Notes: generated by a model not told the origin, from the sequence alone. 64,000 nucleotides of DNA from Streptomyces monomycini (GCF_022271435.1 NZ_JAFIQY010000002.1:124001-188000), one strand, 5' to 3'; positions 25,876 through 35,383 are shown, counted from the first letter of the stretch. Program-made: numbers and translations.

Positions 25876-26452
25876 CGGCGCCGCGGCCGCCGCTCAGGGC
25901 GGCAGATCCACCACCTCGGCGAAGATCGTGGTGGCGGGCGGCTTCGGCGTGGGCAAGACCACGTTCGTCGGGGCCGTCTCGGAGATCAACCCGCTGCGTA
26001 CGGAGGCCGTGATGACCTCCGCCTCGGCGGGGATCGACGACCTGAGCCACGTCCAGGACAAGACCACCACCACGGTGGCGATGGACTTCGGCCGCATCAC
26101 CCTGGACCAGGACCTGATCCTGTACCTCTTCGGTACGCCCGGTCAGGACCGCTTCTGGTTCATGTGGGACGACCTGGTCCGCGGCGCCATCGGCGCGGTC
26201 GTCCTGGTCGACACCCGGCGCCTCGCCGACTGCTTCGCCGCGGTCGACTACTTCGAGAACAGCGGCCTGCCCTTCGTCATCGCCCTCAACGGCTTCGACG
26301 GACACCAGCCGTACACGCCGGAAGAGGTCCGCGAGGCCCTCCAGATCGGCCCCGACGCACCGATCATCACCACCGACGCCCGCCACCGCAGCGAGGCCAA
26401 GAGCGCCCTCATCACCCTGGTCGAGCACGCTCTCATGGCCCGCCTGCGCTGA
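25856..26452 (+). CDS. cvnD: Conservon small GTPase CvnD
   Basis: A 198-residue Ras-like GTPase. The P-loop is VAGGFGVGKTTFVGAV (residues 25-40), the switch II/G3 motif is DLILYLFGTPGQDRFWFMWD, with DTPG-like GTPGQD, and the G4 motif is ALNGFDG, which has N-x-x-D form (NGFD) in place of NKxD. Start is GTG at 25856 within cvnC. It completes the conserved order cvnA-B-C-D and is followed by a terminator. Confidence 0.94.
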   Translation: MDFASSDGAAAAAQGGRSTTSAKIVVAGGFGVGKTTFVGAVSEINPLRTEAVMTSASAGIDDLSHVQDKTTTTVAMDFGRITLDQDLILYLFGTPGQDRFWFMWDDLVRGAIGAVVLVDTRRLADCFAAVDYFENSGLPFVIALNGFDGHQPYTPEEVREALQIGPDAPIITTDARHRSEAKSALITLVEHALMARLR

Positions 26453-26475
26453 CCGGCCCGGCCCGCGGCGACCAC

Positions 26476-26515
26476 GCGCGAAGCCCCCGTACCTCTCGGT
26501 GCGGGGGCTTCGCGC
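26476..26515. terminator. Hairpin between cvnD and the kinase gene
   Basis: Fourteen-base inverted repeat GCGCGAAGCCCCCG with its complement, 12-base loop, placed between convergent cvnD and the dihydroxyacetone kinase gene. Confidence 0.8.
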
Positions 26516-26529
26516 TGCGAGGGGGCGGG

Positions 26530-28314
26530 TTACCGGTTCAGGTGGCCGGCGGTGGCGGTGAGCAGCAGCGCCAGTGAGGTCGCTCCCGGGTCCGGGTGGC
26601 CGTGGCCCAGCGGCCCCATCCGGGCGGCGCGGCCGCGCGACGGGGTGAGGTCCGCGGTGGCGGCCGCGGCGCGGGTGGCGGACTGGGCGGCCGCCTTCCA
26701 GGCGCCGGGCAGGGGTTCGTCGGCGCGGGCGTGGAGTTCGGCGCGGAACGGGTCCAGCGCGTCGAGCATGGTCTTGTCCCCGACCCGGGCGCCGCCCAGC
26801 TCCGAGAGGGCCCGCTGCGCGGCATCGGCGGCGTCCGCGAGCAGGGCGGTGGAGTAGCCGCCGGCGCGGGTGAGGACGGCGCCGGTCTCGGCGAGCAGCG
26901 TGCCGTACAGGGCGCCGGACGCGCCGCCCGAGGCGTCGGCCAGGGCGAGACCGGCGGCCAGCAGCGCGGCGCCCGCCGAGCGGGGATCGGCGGGCGGCCC
27001 CGGTTCTGCCGCACGGGCCGCGCCGACGGCGGCGCGCAGGCCCCGGACGATGCCGATGCCGTGGTCGCCGTCCCCGGCGACGGCGTCCAGGCGGCCCAGC
27101 TCGTCCTCGTGGGCGGCGATCAGGTCGAGGGCGGCCTGGAGGGCCGCGGTGGCGGGGAGGTCGGTGGTGAGGGCGTCCACGGCGCCCGAGGGAGCGGCCG
27201 CAGGTGCGGCTGAGGCGGCGGCCTGTGCGGGTACGGACGGGCGGAGGTCGGCGGCCTCCGGGTGCTCGCCCGGGAGGCTGCGGAAGGCGGGGGTGTCGCA
27301 GGGCGCGTCGTAGAGCGCGGCGAGTTCGTCGTCCAGGAGCATGACGGACAGGGAGACGCCCGCCATGTCGAAGGACGTGACGAACTCGCCGACCTCCGGG
27401 CGGTGCGGGCGCAGTCCGGCGGCGCGCAGGCGGCGGTTGACCTGCCGGTAGACGACGAACATCTCCTCGTACTTGGTGCGGCCCAGGCCGTTGAGGAGGA
27501 CGGCGGCCCGGCCGTCGTTCCCGGCGGGCGGCTCGGGGAGTTCCTGTAGGAGGTTGTCGACCAGCGCGTCGGCGAGTTCGGCGGCGGTGAGGTGGCGGGT
27601 GGTGCGCAGGCCGGGTTCGCCGTGGATGCCCATGCCGAGTTCGGTGGTGCCCGCGTCGACGATGAACAGCGGCTCGCCGGCGCCCGGGAGCGTACAGCCG
27701 GCGAACGCGGCGCCGAAGGTGCGGGTCATCGCGTTGGCGTGCTCGGCCGCGCGGGCGACGGCCGCCAGGTCGTCGCCGCGTTCGGCGGCCGCGCCGGCCA
27801 CCTTGAAGACGAAGAAGTCGCCGGCCACCCCGCGCCGGTCGCGGGACGGGTCGGCCTCCCGGCCCGCGACCGGCGGCGGCCCGCTGGCGACGTCGTCGGT
27901 CACCAGGACCGTACGGACGTCGACGCCTTCGGCGGCCAGGCGGCGCGCGGCGAGGCCGAAGTGCATGACGTCCCCGGCGTAGTTGCCGTAGCTGAAGAGG
28001 ACACCGGCGCCGCCGTCCGCGGCGCGTGCGGTGCGGTAGACCTGTTCGGCGCTGGGGCTGGCGAAGACGTCACCGACGGCCGCCGCGTCGGCGAGGCCGG
28101 GGCCGACGAGCCCGGCGAAGGCGGGGTAGTGACCGGAACCGCCGCCGATGACGACCGCGACCTTGCCGGGGCGCGGCGCGTGCCGTCCGACCACCCCGAA
28201 CGTGTCCGGGACCCGGCGCACCGTGCGGGCGTAGGCGTCGGCCAGGCCCTCCAGCCAGTCCTCGCGGAAGGTTCCGGGGTCGTGGCCGGGGCCGGCTGCG
28301 GGGGTGGTGGTCAT
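26530..28314 (-). CDS. Dihydroxyacetone kinase family protein (DhaK-DhaL fusion)
   Basis: A 594-residue ATP-dependent kinase of the single-chain type: Dak1 (DhaK) domain about residues 15-330, linker about 340-395, Dak2 (DhaL) domain to the end. Dak1 shows VIGGGSGHYPAFAGLVGPGL and GMGIHGEPG (near residue 230), where the His binds the keto substrate covalently. Dak2 shows LDAVAGDGDHGIGIVRG, the Mg-ATP loop. Substrates in this family include dihydroxyacetone and C4 ketoses such as erythrulose. The ATG at 28314 has AAAGGAG 8 bases upstream. A polyol-type transporter gene is divergent from it. Confidence 0.88.
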   Translation of the reverse strand: MTTTPAAGPGHDPGTFREDWLEGLADAYARTVRRVPDTFGVVGRHAPRPGKVAVVIGGGSGHYPAFAGLVGPGLADAAAVGDVFASPSAEQVYRTARAADGGAGVLFSYGNYAGDVMHFGLAARRLAAEGVDVRTVLVTDDVASGPPPVAGREADPSRDRRGVAGDFFVFKVAGAAAERGDDLAAVARAAEHANAMTRTFGAAFAGCTLPGAGEPLFIVDAGTTELGMGIHGEPGLRTTRHLTAAELADALVDNLLQELPEPPAGNDGRAAVLLNGLGRTKYEEMFVVYRQVNRRLRAAGLRPHRPEVGEFVTSFDMAGVSLSVMLLDDELAALYDAPCDTPAFRSLPGEHPEAADLRPSVPAQAAASAAPAAAPSGAVDALTTDLPATAALQAALDLIAAHEDELGRLDAVAGDGDHGIGIVRGLRAAVGAARAAEPGPPADPRSAGAALLAAGLALADASGGASGALYGTLLAETGAVLTRAGGYSTALLADAADAAQRALSELGGARVGDKTMLDALDPFRAELHARADEPLPGAWKAAAQSATRAAAATADLTPSRGRAARMGPLGHGHPDPGATSLALLLTATAGHLNR

Positions 28315-28445
28315 CGGGCTCACTCCTTTGTTTCGTCCCTGTTGGATTTAACACCCGGATCACATATCCGTCACCCCTTCTGGCGTAAATGGCAGCCCAA
28401 GGTGTGCGAAAGGCGCCTGAGAAAGGCCTGCATCACATCTTGCAT

Positions 28446-28458
28446 GTGAAGTTCACAG
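28446..28458. promoter_or_regulatory. Perfect palindrome in kinase/transporter divergent promoter
   Basis: TGTGAAGTTCACA is a perfect 13-base palindrome between the two divergent genes; a weaker CACAT/ATGTG pair (28434-28448) overlaps it. No regulator is encoded next to it, so the cognate factor is unknown. Confidence 0.45.
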
Positions 28459-28559
28459 GATTCATGCTGCTCGCATCACACCGCACGTACCGCCGGTGCG
28501 CCCCGCACGCCCCGCATGCACCGCACGCACCGCCGCATCGCACCGCACGGAGGCAGGCC

Positions 28560-29888
28560 ATGGCCCCACCGAAGCTCCCGCTCCCCGACCGGCTCGGCAT
28601 CCCGGGCCCGCTGGTCCTCGGCTATCTCGGCGTGCTGCTGTTCATGGTGGGCGACGGCGTGGAGTCGGGTTTCATCGCCCCGTACATGGCGGACCACGGC
28701 GCGGGCACCGAGGTGCACGCCTCGTACGTCATCACGGCGTACGGCGTGACCGTCATGCTCGCGTCCTGGCTGTCCGGCGCCCTGTCCGACCTGTGGGGGC
28801 CGCGCCGGGTGATGCAGCTGGGGCTGGCCGTGTGGGTCGTCTTCGACGTGCTCTTCCTGGCCTTCGCCCTGGGCCCGCAGAACTATCCCCTGATGCTGGT
28901 CTTCTACGGCCTGCGCGGCTTCGGCTACCCGCTCTTCGCCTTCGGCTTCCTCGTGTGGATCACCGCGACCGCGCCGACGGCCCGGATGGGCACCGCGGTC
29001 GGCTGGTTCTACGTCGCCTTCACCGGCGGCCTGCCCACCCTCGGCTCGCTCGTCGCGGGGGTCACCAACCCCTGGTTCGGCCAGTTCGGCACCCTGTGGG
29101 TGGCGCTCGGCATCATCGTCCTGGGCGGCGCCTGCTGTCTGCTCGGCGTCCCGGAGCGCACCGGGTACGCCCGGCTGGCGCCGCCGGAGGTGCGTCCGGT
29201 GCAGTCGCTGCTGTCCAGCCTGTCCATCGCGTGGACGCACCCGAAGGTCGCCGTCGGCTGCGTCGTGCGCGTCATCAACACGGCCCCGGAGTTCGGCTTC
29301 CTGGTCTTCCTGCCGGCCTTCTTCGGCTCGGAGCTGGGGTTCGGGCAGGGCCGCTGGCTGACCCTGCTGGCCGTCATCTACGGCACCAACGTGCTGTGCA
29401 ACCTGCTCTTCGGCGCGATCGGCGACCGGATCGGCTGGCGGCGGACCATCGCCTCGTTCGGCGGCCTCGGCTGCGCGGTCACCACGCTGACGCTCTACTT
29501 CGTGCCGAAGGCCGTCGGCGGCAACTACCCGGCGGCGATCGCCATGGGCGTGCTGTACGGCATCACGCTGGCCGGATTCGTACCCATCTCGGCCCTGATC
29601 CCGGCCCTCGCGCCGGAGCACAAGGGCGGCGCGATGGCCCTGCTCAACCTGGGAGCGGGCGGCGCGGCCTTCGTCGGGCCGGCCATCGTCAGCGTCTTCC
29701 TCGGCCCGCTCGGCCCGGGCGGTGTCGTGATCGTCTTCGCGGCGCTGTACGTCGTCTCCGCCGCCCTGACGCTGTACCTCAAGGTGCCGGAGCGGCCGGA
29801 GGGCCCGGCGGAACCGGAGGGTCCGCGCACACCGGTGCACGCGGACCCCGGGGCCGTACGGGCCGCCGCCGACGCGGCTGCTACCTAG
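28560..29888 (+). CDS. MFS transporter, polyol permease-like
   Basis: A 442-residue major facilitator protein with about 12 membrane helices. The MFS loop 2-3 motif is LSGALSDLWGPRRVMQLG and the loop 8-9 motif is FGAIGDRIGWRRTIASFG. Sequence features such as LGYLGVLLFMVGDGVESGFI and the LRGFGYPLFAFGFLVWI run recall the ribitol/arabitol permease group (RbtT/DalT/CsbX). Together with the divergent dihydroxyacetone-type kinase it suggests uptake and phosphorylation of a sugar alcohol or ketose; the substrate is not defined. GGAGG precedes the ATG. Confidence 0.85.
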   Translation: MAPPKLPLPDRLGIPGPLVLGYLGVLLFMVGDGVESGFIAPYMADHGAGTEVHASYVITAYGVTVMLASWLSGALSDLWGPRRVMQLGLAVWVVFDVLFLAFALGPQNYPLMLVFYGLRGFGYPLFAFGFLVWITATAPTARMGTAVGWFYVAFTGGLPTLGSLVAGVTNPWFGQFGTLWVALGIIVLGGACCLLGVPERTGYARLAPPEVRPVQSLLSSLSIAWTHPKVAVGCVVRVINTAPEFGFLVFLPAFFGSELGFGQGRWLTLLAVIYGTNVLCNLLFGAIGDRIGWRRTIASFGGLGCAVTTLTLYFVPKAVGGNYPAAIAMGVLYGITLAGFVPISALIPALAPEHKGGAMALLNLGAGGAAFVGPAIVSVFLGPLGPGGVVIVFAALYVVSAALTLYLKVPERPEGPAEPEGPRTPVHADPGAVRAAADAAAT

Positions 29889-30546
29889 GACACTGCTTCC
29901 ACGCGAAGTGGTACTTGGTGTTGATGCTGCCGTCGGTGGAGTCCATCGCCATGTAGCTGGTCAGCTTGGGGTCGGAGCCCTTGGCGTCCACCCGCAGCTC
30001 GGTGTTGATGTTGAAGTAACGCTTCTCGCCGCAGGGGGCGTAGACCAGCGCGTCGATCCCGGTCTCGTCCGAGGACTGCCAGTTGGCGTCGTACGGGCCG
30101 GTGAAGCGGTGGCTCTTGCGGGCCGTCTCTGAGCTGCCCTGGAAGTAGTAGCCCGCCTGTTCCAGGCCGACGGCGCCGGGCGCGAGCTGGGCGTAGCCGC
30201 GGTAGTCGGCCTTGGCGATCGCGTAGGTGAAGCCCTGGGGGACGTGGACGTTCAGCGCGATCTGACAGTTCTTGCGGGAGTCCGTGGGTCTGGTGTCCTT
30301 GCCCGCCTGGGCGAGGTATTCGCTGTACGTCACGGTGAACGCCGTGTTGTCGGGCGCGACGGCCACCGCGGCGCTGCCCGGCCGGCAGCCCGAGCCGTTG
30401 ACGGTGGCGACCGTGATGGTGATCTGGCCGGTCGGCGGCGCCTCTTCGCCGTACCGGGGCGAGGCCTGTGCGGAGGCGGGGGACGCCGACCCGGCGAGGA
30501 GCAGCAGCGATGCCGCGGCGGCACCGACACCCAGTGTGCGGAGCAT
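29881..30546 (-). CDS. DUF4360 secreted protein
   Basis: A 221-residue exported protein. Residues 1-26 form a signal peptide (MLRTLGVGAAAASLLLLAGS, cleavage near ASAQA). The mature part matches DUF4360: ITITVATVNGSGCRPGSAAV, FTVTYSEYLAQAG, NCQIALNVHVPQGFTYAIAK and a C-terminal KYHFAWKQCPR. Cysteines near residues 54, 94, 176 and 219 probably form disulfides. It is convergent with the MFS gene and their ends overlap by 8 bases. The function is unknown. Confidence 0.82.
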   Translation of the reverse strand: MLRTLGVGAAAASLLLLAGSASPASAQASPRYGEEAPPTGQITITVATVNGSGCRPGSAAVAVAPDNTAFTVTYSEYLAQAGKDTRPTDSRKNCQIALNVHVPQGFTYAIAKADYRGYAQLAPGAVGLEQAGYYFQGSSETARKSHRFTGPYDANWQSSDETGIDALVYAPCGEKRYFNINTELRVDAKGSDPKLTSYMAMDSTDGSINTKYHFAWKQCPR

Positions 30547-30732
30547 GGGCTTTCCTTCCGGTCGTCCTGCGATCGGCTCCCGGGGCCCGGGGGTGGACGC
30601 CGGGAGCGCAATGACGAGCGCATGTCAGCACGGGGATCACGGATTGGACAGCTCCCGGCCCCGGAGTCGGTGCGAACCTACGCCTTCTTTCGGCCGTCGC
30701 AGCAACGGCGTACGACCCGCGAAGAAAGCAGT

Positions 30733-30765
30733 CGGGCCCGGTACTCGGATCGAGTACCGGGCCCG
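30733..30765 (-). terminator. Hairpin after accE
   Basis: A 15-base perfect inverted repeat (CGGGCCCGGTACTCG and complement, 3-base loop) 13 bases after the accE stop. It probably ends the accB-accE transcript. Confidence 0.75.
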
Positions 30766-30778
30766 GGTGACTTGCTGC

Positions 30779-30988
30779 TCAGCGCTGCCAGCTGCCGGCG
30801 CCGCGGAAGCCGTGCTGGCGCTCCAGCCGGCGCCAGCGCGCGGCGGTGGCGCGGCGGCGGCCCGGCGCGGCGGCCTCCGGGCGGTGGGCGGCGCGGGCGA
30901 GCAGGACGGCGGTCAGCGCCGCCAGCTCCTCCTCGCTGGCCTCGCCCTTCTCCACGCGGATGGGGCTGGTCTGAACGGGAGTGGTCAC
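30779..30988 (-). CDS. accE: Acyl-CoA carboxylase epsilon subunit
   Basis: A 69-residue AccE/PccE protein, the small actinobacterial subunit that raises activity of acyl-CoA carboxylase complexes. It has IRVEKGEASEEELAALTAVL at residues 10-29, the family's conserved helix, and an Arg-rich end (WRRLERQHGFRGAGSWQR). It is encoded 106 bases downstream of accB on the same strand, as in S. coelicolor. Confidence 0.9.
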   Translation of the reverse strand: MTTPVQTSPIRVEKGEASEEELAALTAVLLARAAHRPEAAAPGRRRATAARWRRLERQHGFRGAGSWQR

Positions 30989-31094
30989 GTCGTTTCTCCG
31001 GTCTGCGAAAGGTCCGGTCGGGGAAGCCGGTCGGTGGGGCTGTCGTGCCGAGCCGGGCGGGCTTGCGCGCCTCTCGGAGGCGGGCTCGCGCGCC

Positions 31095-32678
31095 CTACTG
31101 GGGCGGGTTGCCGTGCTTGCGGGCGGGCAGGTCCGCGTGCTTGTTGCGGAGCATGTCCAGGGAGCGGATGAGCACCTCGCGGGTCTCGGCGGGGTCGATC
31201 ACGTCGTCCACCAGGCCGCGCTCGGCCGCGTAGTACGGGTGCATCAGCTCGGACTTGTACTCCTTGACCATCCGCGCCCGCATCGCCTCGGGGTCGTCCG
31301 CCTCCGCGATCTGCTTGCGGAAGATGACGTTGGCGGCACCCTCGGCGCCCATCACCGCGATCTCGTTGGTGGGCCAGGCGTAGGTCAGGTCCGCGCCGAT
31401 GGACTGCGAGTCCATGACGATGTACGCGCCGCCGTACGCCTTGCGCAGCACCACCGAGATCCGCGGCACCGTGGCGTTGCAGTACGCGTACAGCAGCTTC
31501 GCGCCGTGCCGGATGATGCCGCCGTGCTCCTGGTCCACGCCGGGCAGGAAGCCGGGCACGTCCAGCAGCGTGACGATCGGGATGTTGAACGCGTCGCACA
31601 TCTGCACGAAGCGGGCGGCCTTCTCGGACGCCTCGATGTCCAGCACACCGGCCAGCGACTGCGGCTGGTTGGCGACCAGGCCGACGACCTCGCCGTCCAT
31701 CCGGGCCAGCGCCACGATGATGTTGGTGGCCCAGCGCTCGTGGACCTCCAGGAACTCGCCGTCGTCGACCAGCTCCTCGATCACCGCGCGCATGTCGTAG
31801 GGGCGGTTGCCGTCGGCCGGCACCAGGTCCAGCAGCGTGTCACCGGAGCGGTCGGCGGGGTCCTCGCACGCCACCGACGGCGGGTTCTCCCGGTTGTTCG
31901 AGGGCAGCAGGGAGATGAGGTAGCGGACCTCTTCGAGGCAGGTCTGCTCGTCGTCGTAGGCGAAGTGGCACACGCCCGAGGTCTCGGCGTGCACGTCGGC
32001 GCCGCCCAGGCCGTTCTGGGTGATCTCCTCGCCGGTGACCGCGCGCACCACGTCCGGGCCGGTGATGAACATCTGCGAGGTCTCGCGGACCATGAACACG
32101 AAGTCGGTCAGGGCGGGGCTGTAGGCCGCGCCGCCCGCGCACGGGCCGAGCATCACGCTGATCTGCGGGATGACGCCGGACGCCTTGGTGTTGCGCTGGA
32201 AGATGCCGCCGTACCCGGCCAGCGCCGAGACGCCCTCCTGGATACGGGCGCCGGCGCCGTCGTTCAGGGAGACCAGCGGGGCACCGGCCGCGATGGCCAT
32301 GTCCATGATCTTGTGGATCTTCGTGGCGTGCGCCTCGCCCAGCGCGCCGCCGAAGATCCGGAAGTCGTGGGCGTAGACGAACACGGTCCGGCCGTGCACG
32401 GTGCCCCAGCCGGTGATCACACCGTCGGTGTAGGGCTTCTTGGCCTCCAGGCCGAACCCGGTGGCCCGGTGCCGCCGCAGCGGCTCCACCTCCCGGAAGG
32501 AACCCTCGTCCAGCAGCAGCTCGATCCGCTCACGCGCGGTGAGCTTGCCCTTGGCGTGCTGCGCCTCGGTCGCCCGCTCGCTGGGGCCGCGCCGGGCCTG
32601 CTCGCGGATGGCGTGCAGCTCGGCGACCCGCCCGCGGGCGTCGTTCGCCTCGGCGGGCACATCTTCGACAGTGGTCAT
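31095..32678 (-). CDS. accB: Acyl-CoA carboxylase beta (carboxyltransferase) subunit
   Basis: A 527-residue carboxyltransferase that transfers CO2 from biotin to acetyl- or propionyl-CoA, feeding fatty acid and polyketide synthesis. Two crotonase-like halves are evident. The N-terminal half has GKLTARERIELLLDEGSF, VSLNDGAGARIQEGVSALAG and GPCAGGAAYSPALTDF. The C-terminal half has DVPGFLPGVDQEHGGIIRHG and RISVVLRKAYGGAYIVM. The residue after GPCAGGAAYSPALT is D, the position linked to acetyl/propionyl-CoA specificity in AccB/PccB. The ATG at 32678 starts the family homology (MTTVEDVP); the frame is open far upstream without coding character. Confidence 0.95.
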   Translation of the reverse strand: MTTVEDVPAEANDARGRVAELHAIREQARRGPSERATEAQHAKGKLTARERIELLLDEGSFREVEPLRRHRATGFGLEAKKPYTDGVITGWGTVHGRTVFVYAHDFRIFGGALGEAHATKIHKIMDMAIAAGAPLVSLNDGAGARIQEGVSALAGYGGIFQRNTKASGVIPQISVMLGPCAGGAAYSPALTDFVFMVRETSQMFITGPDVVRAVTGEEITQNGLGGADVHAETSGVCHFAYDDEQTCLEEVRYLISLLPSNNRENPPSVACEDPADRSGDTLLDLVPADGNRPYDMRAVIEELVDDGEFLEVHERWATNIIVALARMDGEVVGLVANQPQSLAGVLDIEASEKAARFVQMCDAFNIPIVTLLDVPGFLPGVDQEHGGIIRHGAKLLYAYCNATVPRISVVLRKAYGGAYIVMDSQSIGADLTYAWPTNEIAVMGAEGAANVIFRKQIAEADDPEAMRARMVKEYKSELMHPYYAAERGLVDDVIDPAETREVLIRSLDMLRNKHADLPARKHGNPPQ

Positions 32679-32938
32679 GTATCGACGGTACGTGGCCGGA
32701 CCCTCCGGAACCGATGTCGGTTTCGTACAACGTCGGAAGCGATTTGGTGGGCAGGCAGGACAGAAGCGTCCTGCACGCGGCCTGCGTCGGCCCCCGTGCG
32801 CACGCCGGAGGGCCCCAGCGATATGTATGGGCCCGACAAAACGTGACGGTGCGGCGTTGTGGCAGTCCGCTGCTTGACCGGGCGCCGCGGCGCCTCGATC
32901 GGCGCGCCGGCGGCGCCGTGGCCAGGCAGAACGGCCGG

Positions 32939-35383
32939 TCAGCGCGGGGCGACCGTACAGGTGTGGGTGGTGCAGGCGGTGCCTGGAGTGACGCGCAGCC
33001 GGAGGGCCGGAGCGGTCGCCAGGACCGTGACGGAGGGGTCGGCGGCGAGCACCGCGCGGACCGGGCGGTCCCAGACCACCTCGAACGGCTTCCCGGTGCG
33101 CGGCGGCTCGGCCACGCACAGTGACGCCGTCCGGCCGCCGTGCCCCGCGTGCGCGGTCCGCGCCGGCCGCTCGCGCAGCAGCACGCTCGCGGGCGCCGAG
33201 ACGGTCAGGCCGCCGGCCGACCCGGCCTGCCAGAAGGTGGCGGCGGTGAGCCCGAGCGAGGGGACGGCGACCGCCTGCCGTTCGCCGGTGTTGGCGAGGA
33301 CGGTCAGCCAGTGGCGGTCGGCGGCCCGGGCGGCGAGGGCGCGCGGGCCCGCTCCGGGCATCAGCAGGTACGCGTACGTGGCGTCCGCCGGGTCGGTGCC
33401 GTGGTCGAGCCACAGGGTCAGATAGCGGCGGGTGAACGGTTCGGGCGAGCCGCCGGTGTTGATGTCGCTCCACGCGCCCGTCCGGATGTCGCGCAGCGCG
33501 TGCGGGACCGTTTCCGCACCACCGGGAACACGGGGGAAGACGTACCCGCCGTGCCCGGCCAGATGGATCCAGCGGGCGCGCGGGAAGGCGAGCGGGCGGC
33601 CGGGCGCGGCGGGCCGCCGCACACCGTCGACCGTCAGCACGGGCTTCCCCGACGCGCCCAGGTTGCGGTTGTCCACGACCGTCTCGGCGGGCACCCCGTC
33701 GCGGGAGGTGATGCCCGCGCCCAGGCAGATCACGCAGTCCGCGGCGAAGAACCACGACTTCTTGGCGCGCAGGGTGGAGGACAGGCCGCGCACGTCCTGC
33801 CCGGCCGCGGCGAACTCGCCGTCGGTGGTCCCGCCCACCCATCGCGCGGCGGGCTTGGGCAGGCCCCAGCCGCCGCCTTCGTTGTCGGCCAGCCGCTTGG
33901 CGGACACGGTGGTGCCGGGCAGGCGGTACGGGTCGACGGTGGGCCAGAAGGCGTCCGTGTACTGGTCGTTCGCGAAGTCCCGGCCCCACCAGTAGAGCAT
34001 TCCGGCGCCGGTGTGCCAGCCGCGCGGGTGCTCGCCGTTGCCGTTCTCGTAGTACGTGATGCGGTCCGAGGCCATGGCGAGGCCCGCGGCCCAGCCGGGG
34101 CGGCGGTGCACGGCCCGGTCCATGGCCGGGAAGAGCCGGTGGCCGACCGGCTCCGGGGCGACCGGGCCGCCGTCGTCCGCGAGCCCCTTGAGGCGGGCGA
34201 GGTCGGCGATCTCGTACTGCCGGTCGGCGAGCACCGGGTAGCTGGTGTCGCGCCGGATCCAGCCCCGGACCATCGCCTGCCAGCGCTCCCGCTCCCGCGC
34301 GGTCGCCGCCTCCGCCAGGAGGGCGACGGCGGCGACCAGGGCGTGTCCATGGAAGTGGTCACTGCGCATCACCCGGCGCTCGTCGGCCCGCAGGTAGCCG
34401 CGGCTGACGGCGCGCCCGTTGACGCTGTCCATCGTCAGGCCGTTGTAGAGCAGGGGCGCGTAGGCGTGTTCCACGCTGTCGAAGATGATCTGGCGTTGCG
34501 GGTCGGTGACGGCCCAGTCGGTCCCGGCGAGCAGGGTGAAGAGGCGGCCGAGTCCGTCGAGGAGGACGAAGCCGTAGGTGCCGGAGTAGGCGACCCAGGT
34601 GTGCTGGACGAAGGAGCCGTCGGCGTACAGGCCGTCGCCCTTGGTGACGTACGGGAAGACCGGGGACAGCGCGTCGCGGGCCAGCGTGATCTTCGCCGGG
34701 GCGCGGCCGAGGACGCCGCGCAGCGCGACGACGCGGCACAGGTCGACGCGGTTGGCGCCGGTGCTGGTGCCGGTGTAGTCGCCGAGCATGCCGTCCGGGA
34801 CGAAGTGGTCGACGGCGGCCAGGTACCGGGACCGCCGGTCCGCGCCGAGTTGCCCGTACAGCATCACAACGGTGTCCAGGAGGAGGCGGGGGCTGCCGAT
34901 CTGCCACTCCCACCAGTTGCCGTACCGCGCCGTGCCCGCGTGGTAGACCGTGTCGTGCACATGGTCCAGTCCCTTGACGACGTCGGCGGCGAGGGCGGCG
35001 TCCCCGGTCAGGCCGGTGCCGGGCTGGGCGTACGCCCGGGCCATGGTGGCGAGCCGGCTGTAGCTGCGGGTGATGCCGGCCGGCGGGTCGAAGGGGCTGT
35101 CCGGCCAGAGCGAGCCGGCGGCCGGGCGCATGGCCGCGCGGAAGCCACGGGCCAGTTCACCGGTCTCCTTCAGGCGGGCGGCGTACGGTTCGGCGGCGGG
35201 GTCGAAGCCGGTGCCGAGCTGGATGCCGAGCCAGCGGCGGCGCAGGGTCTCGTACGGATCGCCGTCGGCGGCGGGCGCGGCGGCGGCCGGGCCGGTGAGC
35301 GCGGGCGTCAGCGCCAGGCCGAGCGCGCCCGCTCCGGAGAAGCCGAGGAAGCCCCGGCGGGACCAGACGGGGGAAGGCGGCAC
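32939..35383 (-). CDS. Tat-exported polysaccharide lyase family 8 enzyme (hyaluronate/chondroitin/xanthan lyase type)
   Basis: An 814-residue secreted lyase. Residues 1-40 are a twin-arginine signal (SRRGFLGFSGAGALGLALTP). The alpha/alpha-toroid domain has the family signature NWWEWQIGSPRLLLDTVVML (catalytic Asn equivalents) and the catalytic block DGSFVQHTWVAYSGTYGFVL with His and Tyr. The C-terminal half is beta-sandwich (HPRGWHTGAGMLYWWGRDFA, MLMPGAGPRALAARA type strands). The usual PYTGxYG is AYSGTYG here. The GTG at 35383 has GAGAGGAC upstream. Whether it acts on hyaluronan, chondroitin or xanthan cannot be told. Confidence 0.87.
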   Translation of the reverse strand: MPPSPVWSRRGFLGFSGAGALGLALTPALTGPAAAAPAADGDPYETLRRRWLGIQLGTGFDPAAEPYAARLKETGELARGFRAAMRPAAGSLWPDSPFDPPAGITRSYSRLATMARAYAQPGTGLTGDAALAADVVKGLDHVHDTVYHAGTARYGNWWEWQIGSPRLLLDTVVMLYGQLGADRRSRYLAAVDHFVPDGMLGDYTGTSTGANRVDLCRVVALRGVLGRAPAKITLARDALSPVFPYVTKGDGLYADGSFVQHTWVAYSGTYGFVLLDGLGRLFTLLAGTDWAVTDPQRQIIFDSVEHAYAPLLYNGLTMDSVNGRAVSRGYLRADERRVMRSDHFHGHALVAAVALLAEAATARERERWQAMVRGWIRRDTSYPVLADRQYEIADLARLKGLADDGGPVAPEPVGHRLFPAMDRAVHRRPGWAAGLAMASDRITYYENGNGEHPRGWHTGAGMLYWWGRDFANDQYTDAFWPTVDPYRLPGTTVSAKRLADNEGGGWGLPKPAARWVGGTTDGEFAAAGQDVRGLSSTLRAKKSWFFAADCVICLGAGITSRDGVPAETVVDNRNLGASGKPVLTVDGVRRPAAPGRPLAFPRARWIHLAGHGGYVFPRVPGGAETVPHALRDIRTGAWSDINTGGSPEPFTRRYLTLWLDHGTDPADATYAYLLMPGAGPRALAARAADRHWLTVLANTGERQAVAVPSLGLTAATFWQAGSAGGLTVSAPASVLLRERPARTAHAGHGGRTASLCVAEPPRTGKPFEVVWDRPVRAVLAADPSVTVLATAPALRLRVTPGTACTTHTCTVAPR

